Part shown: in pieces, positions 9,216 through 17,726 of the stretch
How the letters are laid out: every line of letters starts with the position of its first letter
Numbering within the stretch: position 1 is the first letter of the stretch
From: Robbsia sp. KACC 23696
GTDB lineage: Bacteria; Pseudomonadota; Gammaproteobacteria; Burkholderiales; Burkholderiaceae
Direction: 5' to 3'
Length of the DNA: 64,000 nt
Assembly (NCBI RefSeq): GCF_039852015.1
Contig: NZ_CP156626.1
Coordinates: 1,336,249-1,400,248, forward strand
The notes under the pieces: model-generated
The model's input: the letters and a program-made list of their open reading frames with translations, nothing else
Told to the model about the DNA's origin: nothing
Database searches by the model: none
Position numbers and translations under genes: made by a program

Positions 9216-9503
9216 ATGAAGCATTCCATCGTATCAGCCGCCGCGGTCCTGCTTGGCGGCGCAGCACTCTTCGCCGCCGCCCCGGCGCAAGCTCACGTGT
9301 CGGTCGGGATCGGTATCGGCGTGCCGGGTTACTACGCGCCGCCCCCTGTTTACTATGCACCGCCGCCGCCCGCCTATTACGCCCCGCCGCCGGTGTATTA
9401 CGGTCCGCCGCCGCCGCGTTACTACGGATACGGCCCGCGTTATTATGGCGGTCCGCGGTATTGGCATCACGGTTACGGCTACGGTCCGGGATGGCACCGC
9501 TAA
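9216..9503 (+). CDS. Exported Pro/Tyr-rich repeat protein
   Basis: 95 residues: a clean Sec signal peptide (MKHSIVSAAAVLLGGAALFA, cleavage after AQA), a Val/Gly/Ile linker, then tandem PPPxYYxP units and a Gly/Tyr/His-rich tail. The repeats resemble Pro/Tyr-rich surface proteins of Burkholderiaceae whose function is not known. GGGAGAA lies upstream of the start. It is divergent from the C40 hydrolase, so the two may share a regulatory region. Confidence 0.8.
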   Translation: MKHSIVSAAAVLLGGAALFAAAPAQAHVSVGIGIGVPGYYAPPPVYYAPPPPAYYAPPPVYYGPPPPRYYGYGPRYYGGPRYWHHGYGYGPGWHR

Positions 9504-9606
9504 GCACAGCCAGTCCGCGCTCTCGACTCTGAGAGTGCGGGCGCGGTCCGCCGCCTAATCGGCGTGGGGCGCCGCCGCCTGCCGGGTCAGGAAACGTCGT
9601 TTCAAT

Positions 9607-9636
9607 AAGGGTCGACCGCCTGGTGGGTCGACCCTT
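9607..9636. terminator. Bidirectional terminator hairpin
   Basis: Perfect 11-bp inverted repeat AAGGGTCGACC (9607-9617) / GGTCGACCCTT (9626-9636) with an 8-base loop, between the convergent Pro/Tyr-rich gene and ubiD. The plus-strand side runs into CTTTCGCTTTTG. Confidence 0.65.
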
Positions 9637-9645
9637 TCGCTTTTG

Positions 9646-11289
9646 TTAAAAGCCCAGGTTTTTGCACAAACCATCGACACGCGCTTTGACGGCCTCGTCC
9701 ATGACGATTGGCAGCCCCCATTCGCGCTGCGTCTCGCCAGGCCATTTGTTTGTGGCATCGATGCCCATCTTCGATCCCAATCCGGCGACGGGCGACGCGA
9801 AATCCAGATAATCGATCGGCGTGTTGTCGACGAGCAACGTGTCGCGTGACGGATCGACGCGCGTCGTAATCGCCCAGATGACTTCCTTCCAGTCGCGGAT
9901 CCGCACGTCTTCGTCGACGACGACGATGAACTTCGTATACATGAACTGACGCAAGAAGCTCCAGACGCCGAACATCACCCGCTTGGCATGGCCGGGATAG
10001 CTCTTCTTCATCTGCACGATGGCCATTCGATAGCTGCAACCCTCGGGCGGCAGGTAGAAGTCCGTGATTTCGGGAAACTGCTTCTGCAGCAGCGGCACGA
10101 AAATTTCGTTGAAGGCGACGCCAAGGACGGCGGGCTCGTCAGGGGGTTTTCCGGTATGCGTCGAGTGATAGATCGGATCGCGTCGCGTCGTGATGCGCTC
10201 GACGGTGAAGACCGGGAACCATTCCTGTTCGTTGTAATAGCCGGTGTGGTCGCCGAATGGTCCTTCCAGCGCATGCTCGTAGCCGGCGGTCGGGCCCTGC
10301 GAGGGCCGGGGCGGCGCGCCGGGCGTATCGGCTGGCAGCGGCGCGGTGTCACTGGGATAGATAAAGCCTTCCAGTACGATTTCGGCGCGCGCCGGCACCT
10401 GCAGTCCTTCGAGACCCGGCGTCAGGCACCGGGCCAACTCGGTGCGCGCGCCGCGCAGCAGGCCGGCGAACTGGTATTCGGACAGCGTATCCGGCACCGG
10501 CGTCACCGCGCCGAGAATGGTGGCCGGATCGGCGCCTAATGCCACGGCGACAGGATAGGGCTTGCCTGGATTCGCGGCCGCGAACTCCCGAAAATCCAGG
10601 GCGCCGCCCCGATGGGCGAGCCAGCGCATGATCAGTTTGTTGCGACCGATCTTCTGCTGCCGATAGATGCCCAGATTCTGCCGCGGCTTGTTCGGACCGC
10701 GCGTAATGGTCAGGCCCCAGCTGAGCAGCGGGGCGGCATCGCCGGGCCAGCAGTGTTGAATCGGCAGCGCATCCAGATCGACATCGTTGCCTTCGATCAC
10801 GATTTCCTGGCAGGGCGGGCTGCTGACGACCTTCGGCGCCATATCCCAGACGGCCTTCGCCAGCGAGGCCAGACGGCCGATATCCTTCAACGCGCGCGGC
10901 GGTTCCGGTTCTTTTAGCGCGGAGAGCAGGCGCCCGACGTCGCGTAGCGCTTCCAGCGTGGCCGTGTCGCTGCCGATATTGACCCCGGCGGACAGGGCGC
11001 CCACCCCGCCGTGCGCGGGATCGGCCTGCGCCGGCGCGTCGATGCCCATGCCCAGCGCTACCCGGCGTGTCGTGCCGAACAGGTTGCCGAGCACCGGCAT
11101 CATGGTCCGACCCGGGGCCGGCGTGCCGCCGTGCACCTGCTCGAACAAGAGGGCGGGGCCACCGGCGTGCAGGGCGCGCTCGCACACCTGGGTGATCTCG
11201 AGGTGCGTCGACACGCCCGCCTGCACGCGCCGCAACTCTCCGAGGCGCTCGAGCTGCCCCATGAAATCGCGCAGATCCTGGTATTTCAT
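9646..11289 (-). CDS. ubiD: 4-hydroxy-3-polyprenylbenzoate decarboxylase UbiD
   Basis: 547 residues from ATG 11289 ([19 protein letters not shown]), a typical UbiD start, with GGAG 6 bases upstream; the longer reading from 11325 adds unconserved residues. UbiD removes the carboxyl group of the prenylated aromatic ring in ubiquinone synthesis, using the prenylated FMN made by UbiX. UbiD-type features include the [19 protein letters not shown] segment, [22 protein letters not shown] and the [20 protein letters not shown] region. The length is slightly above the E. coli protein (497). No other ubi gene is in the window. Confidence 0.95.
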   Translation of the reverse strand: MKYQDLRDFMGQLERLGELRRVQAGVSTHLEITQVCERALHAGGPALLFEQVHGGTPAPGRTMMPVLGNLFGTTRRVALGMGIDAPAQADPAHGGVGALSAGVNIGSDTATLEALRDVGRLLSALKEPEPPRALKDIGRLASLAKAVWDMAPKVVSSPPCQEIVIEGNDVDLDALPIQHCWPGDAAPLLSWGLTITRGPNKPRQNLGIYRQQKIGRNKLIMRWLAHRGGALDFREFAAANPGKPYPVAVALGADPATILGAVTPVPDTLSEYQFAGLLRGARTELARCLTPGLEGLQVPARAEIVLEGFIYPSDTAPLPADTPGAPPRPSQGPTAGYEHALEGPFGDHTGYYNEQEWFPVFTVERITTRRDPIYHSTHTGKPPDEPAVLGVAFNEIFVPLLQKQFPEITDFYLPPEGCSYRMAIVQMKKSYPGHAKRVMFGVWSFLRQFMYTKFIVVVDEDVRIRDWKEVIWAITTRVDPSRDTLLVDNTPIDYLDFASPVAGLGSKMGIDATNKWPGETQREWGLPIVMDEAVKARVDGLCKNLGF

Positions 11290-12042
11290 ATCGCTCCGCG
11301 AACGGCCTCCGAAGCTCGGAGGCAAAAAACGCTCATTTTACCTGTGTAACGTTCAATGACACGTGCCGGGGCCACAGTCGGAGGCGGCAAGCGATCCAGG
11401 TCCGACCGGCAAGGGAAATGCCGGGTTTTCACCCAGATCGAATATGTTTCAAACGTAAGCTATATTACTAAAAGTCATCATATTGACACTTCTTAGTGTT
11501 GACCGTGCGGGATCGCCTGTTAGAATCCGCTGTCAACCACACCGGCGTCACTGACGCCGAGGCCATATCCGGGGACCCTGCTGCACTGAGTCATCGTGCT
11601 AGCGGGCCATGATAGCGGTCCTTCGCCCCCCGCCACCCCAATGCTGTGCGGGCGAACACACCGGCGCCGGACGCAATTTCCGCAACTGTTTTAAAGTGGT
11701 ATGCGGTCTTATCGTTCTACATAGGCGCCGGATTCCGATCCGCAGCTTTCTTCGATCGTGCGGTCAGACGCCAGGCCTTCGCAATGTATTGCACGGGCTT
11801 GGGAAGGAAGCGGCAGGCAGCCGTACCGTCCTTGGACGTTGCTGCCTGATCAGGAAGGTTGTCCGGCGGTGCCACCCGGGTTTGCTCCGGCGCGTATCGC
11901 TGATGCGCACGATGCACCTCGGACATCTTCCAAGCCGTGATTCGGCATGCGTGACAGGTCTTTCCACGGGGAAGGACGGGCTTTTTGTTGCCTGAATGTT
12001 CGTATGTGCGGGTTACGGCGCCTTGAGAGGGAGACTCGATAC
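11290..12042. other. Long intergenic region and 5' leader before the lytic transglycosylase
   Basis: 753 bases. The left part holds upstream sequence of ubiD, the middle a good sigma-70 promoter (separate entry), and the last ~510 bases would be an untranslated leader. I found no riboswitch class I could name and no convincing small gene. Reading frames at 11609-11995 and 11717-11926 lack a ribosome-binding site and have unusual composition. Confidence 0.45.
11499..11526 (+). promoter_or_regulatory. Sigma-70 promoter upstream of the lytic transglycosylase
   Basis: TTGACC (11499-11504), a 16-base spacer and TAGAAT (11521-11526): the best-matching vegetative promoter in this part of the window. 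The expected start near 11533 gives a leader of about 510 bases before ATG 12043. Confidence 0.6.
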
Positions 12043-13134
12043 ATGGACATAGCAGTTTCTGGCCAGCCGGCCAGGCGCGTCCCCGATGCCGTGCGTACGC
12101 TCGTGCGTCGGGGAGCGCGGGTAGGACACCAGTGCGCCAGCGTTATTGGCCTGGTGGCAATTGCCAGCGTCTTGGCATTGTGGATGCAGCCGACCTGGCG
12201 TACGGCGCTGGGTGCGAAGTTCTTGCATTCGGCCAATGCGTCGACGCGTGACAATGTAGGTGGTTTTGCAGCAATGAACGTGTTGTCCGTCGCACCGGCG
12301 GGCTTGGGTTCGGGTAGCAGCGCCGCATCGATGCATGCCGCGGCGTTACTGCCGACGGGCGCGAATGCCGCCGATGCAGCACAGTCCCCATCGCTGGGCG
12401 TATTCGGGGCGCCGCTCGATCCCAGCAATCTGCCGTCAGTCGTCCGTCTCGCACGGCCGACGCAAGTGGTTGCCGAAGCGCGTTTCGACCGGTTCGGCGC
12501 CGCATCCGGTCGCGATCAGCAGCGTGTCGCGGCTGCGATCGCCCAGCGCTATCACATCGCGCAGGAGCCAATCGACGTGCTGGTGCACGCCGCGTTTCAG
12601 ACGGGGCGTGACGTTGGCATCGATCCCTTGCTCCTGCTGGCCGTGATGGCCGTGGAGTCGGGTTTCAATCCTTATGCCGAAAGTGGTGTGGGCGCACGCG
12701 GTCTGATGCAAGTGATGCCGGTCGTGCATGCGGATAAGTTCGGTTCTTACGGTGGCCCGCAAGCGGCGCTGGAGCCGGTGCCGAATCTGCGTGTGGGGGC
12801 ATTGATCCTGAAGGACTACATCATCCAGACCGGTTCCGTCGCCGGTGGTCTGCGCCGTTACGTCGGTTCGACGACGGCCGGCGACAATGGCTACGGTGCC
12901 CGTGTCGTAGCGGAACGCGACAAGTTGCGTGATGCCTTGCGTAGCGGCGGAACGCTGACCGCAAAACGGCCGGCGCCCGTGCTGACGGCATCGGTGAAGC
13001 CGAAGGTCGTGCAAACACACGATGTGGGCGCGGCCGGTACGACACACGCTAACGATGCCGGCGGTAATGCCGTCATCAAGCCGGTGGCGGATAAGCCGGC
13101 AACGACGGTGTCGATGGTCTCCAGCCGTACCTAA
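12043..13134 (+). CDS. Membrane-anchored lytic transglycosylase (SLT domain)
   Basis: 363 residues from ATG 12043 (GAGAGGGAG upstream). One N-terminal transmembrane segment lies near residues 27-47 (CASVIGLVAIASVLALW), then an Ala-rich linker, then an SLT/goose-lysozyme-like domain. MAVESGFNPYAESG carries the catalytic Glu (residue 205) and GARGLMQVMP the conserved following motif. The enzyme cleaves the MurNAc-GlcNAc bond to leave 1,6-anhydroMurNAc. The C-terminal ~70 residues are low-complexity. A longer reading from 11947 is less likely. Confidence 0.88.
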   Translation: MDIAVSGQPARRVPDAVRTLVRRGARVGHQCASVIGLVAIASVLALWMQPTWRTALGAKFLHSANASTRDNVGGFAAMNVLSVAPAGLGSGSSAASMHAAALLPTGANAADAAQSPSLGVFGAPLDPSNLPSVVRLARPTQVVAEARFDRFGAASGRDQQRVAAAIAQRYHIAQEPIDVLVHAAFQTGRDVGIDPLLLLAVMAVESGFNPYAESGVGARGLMQVMPVVHADKFGSYGGPQAALEPVPNLRVGALILKDYIIQTGSVAGGLRRYVGSTTAGDNGYGARVVAERDKLRDALRSGGTLTAKRPAPVLTASVKPKVVQTHDVGAAGTTHANDAGGNAVIKPVADKPATTVSMVSSRT

Positions 13135-13160
13135 GTCCAGCGCTCGAGCGCTTGACCCTG

Positions 13161-13186
13161 TCAGGGCCCGCGATGTCGGGCCCTGA
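13161..13186. terminator. Bidirectional terminator hairpin
   Basis: Perfect 10-bp repeat TCAGGGCCCG (13161-13170) / CGGGCCCTGA (13177-13186), 6-base loop, between the convergent transglycosylase and aminotransferase genes. It lacks a strong T-run. Confidence 0.55.
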
Positions 13187-13191
13187 TCGCC

Positions 13192-14424
13192 TCAGCGATG
13201 CTGCTTGAACAGCGCATCCATCCGTGCCACGGCTTCCTCGATTCTCGGTAACGCGGTCGCGTACGAGAATCGCAGATAACGCCGCGGCGCATCGGTGCCG
13301 AAGTCCAGCCCCGGCACCGCGGCCACGCCCGCTTCTTCCAGCAGTGCATGAGACAGAGCATCCGCGTCTTGCGACGCCGGATGACTGACGCCACTGCAAT
13401 CCGCATAGACATAAAACGCGCCGTCCGGAATCACCGGAACGTCGAAACCGATCGCTTTCAATGCCGGCACCAGATAATCGCGCCGCGCCTTCAGCGCCAG
13501 GCGCCGTTGTTCGCAGATATTGCGTGCCATCGGCGTGAAGCAGGCCAGGGCCGCATGCTGGGCAACGGCGGACGCGCAGATGAACAGGTTCTGGGTCAAC
13601 TTTTCGAATGCCGGGACCCAGGAGGTCGGTGCCACGATCCAACCCAGACGCCACCCGGTCATCGCGAAATATTTCGAGAAGCTGTTGACGGTGACGATGT
13701 CGTCGCCCAAGGTCAGCGCCGTTTGCGCCGGACCGTCATAGGTCAGTCCCTGATAGATCTCATCGACGATCGTCACGCCGCCGCGTGCGCGCACGATGTC
13801 CACGATGCGGCCGAGTTCGGCGGCATCGATCGTCGTACCGGTCGGATTCGATGGCGAGGCGAGGAGCACGCCGCGCGTGCGCTCGCGCCATTGACCGGCC
13901 ACGTCGGCCGCCGACAGCTGGAAGCGCTGGGCCGGCCCGCTCGGAATCATGCGCGACGTGCCACCGAAGGCCGAGACGAAATGTCGATTGCAAGGATAGC
14001 TGGGATCCGGCATTAGAATCTCATCGCCCGGATTCACCAGTGCGGCGCAGGCCAGCAGCAGGGCGCCCGATGCGCCGGCCGTGACGATGATCCGTTCGGC
14101 GGCCACATCGACGCCGAACGCTTCGCGATAATGGGCGGCAATGGCTTCCCGGAGCGCGGGAATACCGAGTGCATGCGTGTATTGGGTGTCGCCGCGCCGA
14201 AGGGCCTCGGCGGCGGCGGCGATGACCGGTTCCGGTGCGGTGAAGTCCGGCTCGCCGATATTCATCGAGATGATGTCGCGGCCGGATGCGGCCAGTGCGG
14301 CGGCCCGCTTCGACAGTTCCATGACATGGAACGGGGCGATGTCGTCGACGCGGGCTGCCAGCGAGGCGAGCGTGGTCGAAGACGATTCCGTCGGCAGATC
14401 CGACGGCAACACTGATTCAGTCAA
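13192..14424 (-). CDS. PLP-dependent aminotransferase, class I/II
   Basis: About 410 residues. It carries the class I/II fold: substrate/PLP residues in MNIGEPDF, TAGASGALLLACAALVNPG, SPSNPTGTTI, VDEIYQGLTYDG, and the PLP lysine in NSFSKYFAMTGWRLGW. The closest type by motif is the aspartate/alanine aminotransferase group; the amino acid cannot be decided from sequence alone. I placed the start at TTG 14424 because GGAG lies 7 bases upstream and no ATG exists before the conserved region; an upstream TTG at 14463 would add 13 residues. It follows nusB on the same strand. Confidence 0.88.
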   Translation of the reverse strand: MTESVLPSDLPTESSSTTLASLAARVDDIAPFHVMELSKRAAALAASGRDIISMNIGEPDFTAPEPVIAAAAEALRRGDTQYTHALGIPALREAIAAHYREAFGVDVAAERIIVTAGASGALLLACAALVNPGDEILMPDPSYPCNRHFVSAFGGTSRMIPSGPAQRFQLSAADVAGQWRERTRGVLLASPSNPTGTTIDAAELGRIVDIVRARGGVTIVDEIYQGLTYDGPAQTALTLGDDIVTVNSFSKYFAMTGWRLGWIVAPTSWVPAFEKLTQNLFICASAVAQHAALACFTPMARNICEQRRLALKARRDYLVPALKAIGFDVPVIPDGAFYVYADCSGVSHPASQDADALSHALLEEAGVAAVPGLDFGTDAPRRYLRFSYATALPRIEEAVARMDALFKQHR

Positions 14425-14528
14425 GACTGTGCTCCAATCAGGCGTCGGCAAGGGCAAGGCCAATTGCCGATACCGCCCCGGACAGCATGACCGGCGATGC
14501 GTCGGTCCGTCCGAGGGGACTTCCGCGG

Positions 14529-14963
14529 TCAGCCGCGGCGGCTGGCCTGCGCTTCGTCGGGTCGCAGTTTGGCCGCGACCTTGTCCAGCACCCCGTTCAC
14601 GAACTTATAGCCGTCGGTCCCGCCGAACGTCTTTGCCAGCTCGACCGCCTCGTTGATCACGACGCGATACGGAATGTCGAGGTGGTGCAGCAGCTCATAG
14701 GTGCCGACCAGCAGCACGGCGCGCTCGACCGGCGACAATTCCGCGACAGGGCGATCCAGGCAGGGAGCGATCGTCGCTTCCAGTTGCGGCTGCTCCTTCG
14801 AGACGCCATAGAGCAGCGCATCGAAGTGCTCGCCGTCGGCCTTCTCGAAGTTTTGCGTGCCGCGGATGTGCGCATCGATGTCGCTGGCGGCACTCCCTGC
14901 GACGAGCCATTGATAGAGCGCTTGCGTCGCGAGTTCGCGCGCGCGGCGTCGTGCGTTTCTCAT
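14529..14963 (-). CDS. nusB: Transcription antitermination factor NusB
   Basis: 144 residues ([19 protein letters not shown]). NusB binds boxA RNA together with NusE (ribosomal protein S10) to prevent premature termination of rRNA operons. Typical helical segments include [27 protein letters not shown] and [17 protein letters not shown]. Its ATG overlaps the ribH stop (ATGA at 14960-14963), so it is translationally coupled to ribH, the classic ribH-nusB arrangement. Confidence 0.97.
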   Translation of the reverse strand: MRNARRRARELATQALYQWLVAGSAASDIDAHIRGTQNFEKADGEHFDALLYGVSKEQPQLEATIAPCLDRPVAELSPVERAVLLVGTYELLHHLDIPYRVVINEAVELAKTFGGTDGYKFVNGVLDKVAAKLRPDEAQASRRG

Positions 14964-15463
14964 GCATCGGCTCCGTCTTCGCCTTCGTCGCCATACTCCG
15001 ACAGGCCGGACAGGGCGTTGACCAGATTCGCCATTTCGACGGCGCAACGGGCTGCCTCACGACCTTTCTCGTCGGTACGTGCTTCGGCTTGTGCGTCGGT
15101 TTCGGTCGTCAATACGGCATTGGCGATCGGCAGATCGAAATCCAGACCGATGCGCGTAATGCCGGCGCCCGACTCGTTCGACACCAGTTCGAAGTGATAG
15201 GTCTCGCCGCGGATGACGGCGCCGAGAGCGATCAGGGCGTCGAATTGGTTGCTTTGCGCCAGCTTGGACAGGGCCAACGGGATTTCCAGTGCGCCCGGCA
15301 CCGTGACCAGCAGGACGTCTTCGCCCGACACTCCGAGCTTTTCCAATTCATCGATGCACGCATCGTGCAATGCGGTGACGACGGGCGTGTTGAAGCGCGA
15401 TTGCACGATGCCGATCCGCAGTCCGGCGCCGTCGATATTCAGTTCGTATTTACCGGTTTCCAT
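14960..15463 (-). CDS. ribH: 6,7-dimethyl-8-ribityllumazine synthase
   Basis: 167 residues. It condenses 5-amino-6-ribitylamino-uracil with 3,4-dihydroxybutanone phosphate to give lumazine, the penultimate step of riboflavin synthesis. Motifs: GIVQSRFN near the N-terminus, [11 protein letters not shown], and [19 protein letters not shown]. The C-terminal extension is acidic ([15 protein letters not shown]). The enzyme forms 60-mer or pentamer shells in this family. Last rib gene before nusB. Confidence 0.97.
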   Translation of the reverse strand: METGKYELNIDGAGLRIGIVQSRFNTPVVTALHDACIDELEKLGVSGEDVLLVTVPGALEIPLALSKLAQSNQFDALIALGAVIRGETYHFELVSNESGAGITRIGLDFDLPIANAVLTTETDAQAEARTDEKGREAARCAVEMANLVNALSGLSEYGDEGEDGADA

Positions 15464-15675
15464 GTGGGGTTCCGTATGAAGAGGGTGGGGGCGCGGTGTG
15501 GTGCGTCTCCCGGCGCCTCCGGCGATCCATGCGGTCGCCGCGGCCGGGTGATGTGTCCGCGTGTGGAAAACTACGGCTGTCAGCCGGCGCGAGGCCGGCA
15601 GCGCCAGGTGCGATCCGTCCCGTACGCGCTGGCCGGCTTACGCGGGCCGCGATGCATGCGGGACGGATGGCGGGA

Positions 15676-16875
15676 TTATGCGTAGCTGTCGTCGGTCAGC
15701 CCGGCGGGTGCTTCGTCCGTCAAACAGGCATGCTCCGGCATGATCGGAGCGGCGCCCGGCTTGGCGATAAAACCGGTCACTTCCAGGTGGAAGCCGGACA
15801 TGCTGCCAAGCTTGCGCGGCGTCGACAGGACTTGCATCCGACCGATGCCCAGATCGCGCAGGATCTGCGCGCCCACGCCGTACGTCTTGAAATCCATCGG
15901 ACGGCGTGCCCGTCGTGCCGCCGCTTCCGGATCTTCCAGCGCGCTGAATGCCTCGAAGAACCGTTCGCGCGTCCCGTCGCAATTCAACATGACCACCGCG
16001 CCGGCACCGCCGTTCGCGTCATGATGCTGGGCGATCTCGCGCAAGGCGGCATCGATCGTCCACGAATGGACCGATGCCTGCGTTTCGAGCAGGTCCAGCG
16101 CCGACAGCGGCTCGTGCACCCGGACCAGCGTCTCGGTGTCCGGGCTCGGCGTGCCGCGCGTCAAGGCCAGGTGCGGCGCGCCGGTTGGCGTGTCGCGGTA
16201 CAAGGTCGCTTCGAAGGTGCCATATGGCGTATGCATTTCCCGACGTGAGACCCGCTCGATAACGGACTCATGTCGCAGACGATGCTGAATCAAATCGGCG
16301 ATGGTGCCGATCTTCAGGCCGTGCGTCTCGGCGAAGATCATCAGATCCGGCAGCCGCGCCATCGTGCCGTCTTCCTTGATGATCTCGCAGATGACCGATG
16401 CGGGCGTCAGCCCCGCCATTGCGGTGAGATCGCATCCGGCTTCGGTATGGCCGGCGCGCACCAGCACTCCGCCGTCCTGCGCCATGACCGGGAAGATATG
16501 GCCGGGCTGGACGATATCGCTGGCGCGCGCGTGCGGCGCGACCGCGGTGCGGATCGTGCGCGCCCGGTCCGGTGCCGAAATGCCGGTGGTCACCCCTTCC
16601 GCCGCCTCGATGCTCATCGTGAACGCCGTGCCGTACTGGGTACCGTTGCGCGCGGTCATCAGCGGCAATTCGAGTTGGCGGCAGCGATGCGCGGTCAAGG
16701 TCAGGCAGATCAGGCCGCGCGCGTGCGTGGCCATGAAATTGATCGCTTCCGGCGTGACGAAATCGGCGGCCAGGACGATATCGCCCTCGTTTTCACGGTC
16801 TTCCTCGTCGACGAGGATGACCATGCGGCCCGCCGACAATTCGGCAACGATCTCAGGAGTGGTCGCAAGCTTCAT
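15676..16875 (-). CDS. ribB: 3,4-dihydroxy-2-butanone 4-phosphate synthase with degenerate GTP cyclohydrolase II domain (RibB-X)
   Basis: 399 residues. The N-terminal ~205 residues are a full RibB: the metal/acid motif VDEEDRENEGDIV, THARGLICL, and RAGHTEAGCDL, converting ribulose 5-phosphate to dihydroxybutanone phosphate plus formate. The C-terminal half has the length of RibA but lacks its zinc Cys cluster (the region around LSALDLLETQASVHSW has no Cys) and the expected RQEGRGIGL-type loop. GTP cyclohydrolase II activity is therefore unlikely, and a separate RibA must exist elsewhere. Downstream of ribE by 95 bases. Confidence 0.92.
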   Translation of the reverse strand: MKLATTPEIVAELSAGRMVILVDEEDRENEGDIVLAADFVTPEAINFMATHARGLICLTLTAHRCRQLELPLMTARNGTQYGTAFTMSIEAAEGVTTGISAPDRARTIRTAVAPHARASDIVQPGHIFPVMAQDGGVLVRAGHTEAGCDLTAMAGLTPASVICEIIKEDGTMARLPDLMIFAETHGLKIGTIADLIQHRLRHESVIERVSRREMHTPYGTFEATLYRDTPTGAPHLALTRGTPSPDTETLVRVHEPLSALDLLETQASVHSWTIDAALREIAQHHDANGGAGAVVMLNCDGTRERFFEAFSALEDPEAAARRARRPMDFKTYGVGAQILRDLGIGRMQVLSTPRKLGSMSGFHLEVTGFIAKPGAAPIMPEHACLTDEAPAGLTDDSYA

Positions 16876-16970
16876 GGCAATAGGGCAGGGCGCGCGGAGC
16901 GACCGTTGAAAAAAAACGTATTTTACGCGAAGCGGGCGCCGACGCGACCGCTAATACGCGCCGATGGGTA

Positions 16971-17618
16971 TTACTGTTGCGCCGCAGGCGCCGACATCAT
17001 CCGTTCCACGTAGCGCGCGATCAGGTCGATTTCGAGGTTCACCCGGCTACCAGGACGCAGTGCATGCAGCGTCGTGACCTCGATCGTATGCGGGATCAGA
17101 TTGATCGCAAACAGGCAGGCGCTCCCGTCGCGCACCGTGTCGTCGACACGGTTGACGGTCAGACTGACGCCGTTGACGGTGACCGACCCTTTATAGGCGA
17201 GGTAGCGGCCGATATCGTGCGAGGCGATGATTTCAAGCAGATGCGACTCGCCGACCGGCTCGAAACGATGCACCTCGCCCAGCCCATCGACGTGCCCGCT
17301 GACCAGATGGCCACCGAGTCGGTCGTTGGCCCGCAACGCTTTTTCGAGGTTGACCGGGCCGGGTTGGTCCAAGCCCGCCGTCAGGCGCAGGCTTTCATGC
17401 GAGACGTCGACGTCGAAGCAATTTGCCGCCGTGTCGATGGCGATCGCCGTCATGCAGGCGCCTTGAATCGCGATACTGTCGCCCAGGGCCACGTCGTCGA
17501 GGGCCAAGGCGCCGGCTTCGACGCGCAGGCGTACGCCCGCTTCGCCGACATCGTCGGCCTTTGCCAGCGGCGTGACTGTCTGAATGCGGCCCACGGCCGC
17601 CACTATGCCTGTAAACAT
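16971..17618 (-). CDS. ribE: Riboflavin synthase, alpha subunit
   Basis: 215 residues from ATG 17618 (MFTGIVAAVGRI), the universal start motif of the family, with AGGAAG 5 bases upstream. It dismutates two lumazine molecules to riboflavin plus the pyrimidine. Two lumazine-binding repeats are visible: residues 1-~95 with DSIAIQGACMTAI, and ~100-195 with KGSVTVNGVSLTVN. Usual length. Between ribD (108 bases upstream) and ribB. Confidence 0.97.
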   Translation of the reverse strand: MFTGIVAAVGRIQTVTPLAKADDVGEAGVRLRVEAGALALDDVALGDSIAIQGACMTAIAIDTAANCFDVDVSHESLRLTAGLDQPGPVNLEKALRANDRLGGHLVSGHVDGLGEVHRFEPVGESHLLEIIASHDIGRYLAYKGSVTVNGVSLTVNRVDDTVRDGSACLFAINLIPHTIEVTTLHALRPGSRVNLEIDLIARYVERMMSAPAAQQ

Positions 17619-17726
17619 CGCGCTTCCTGTCCTTTCGTGAATTCGGTGCATCGCCGGCCGCTAGCGGCCTGTCTTACGGTCATCTCAACCGTGCCGCCAT
17701 GTTGCGACGCGGCTTGTCTATCTCTA

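Noticed and set aside
11609-11995. 128-residue plus-strand frame in the leader of the lytic transglycosylase
   Set aside because: No ribosome-binding site, Cys/Arg/Gly-rich composition and no recognisable family; more likely untranslated leader.
15464-16970. FMN riboswitch in the riboflavin operon
   Set aside because: The gaps between rib genes are 95-212 bases and I found no match to the conserved RFN element.
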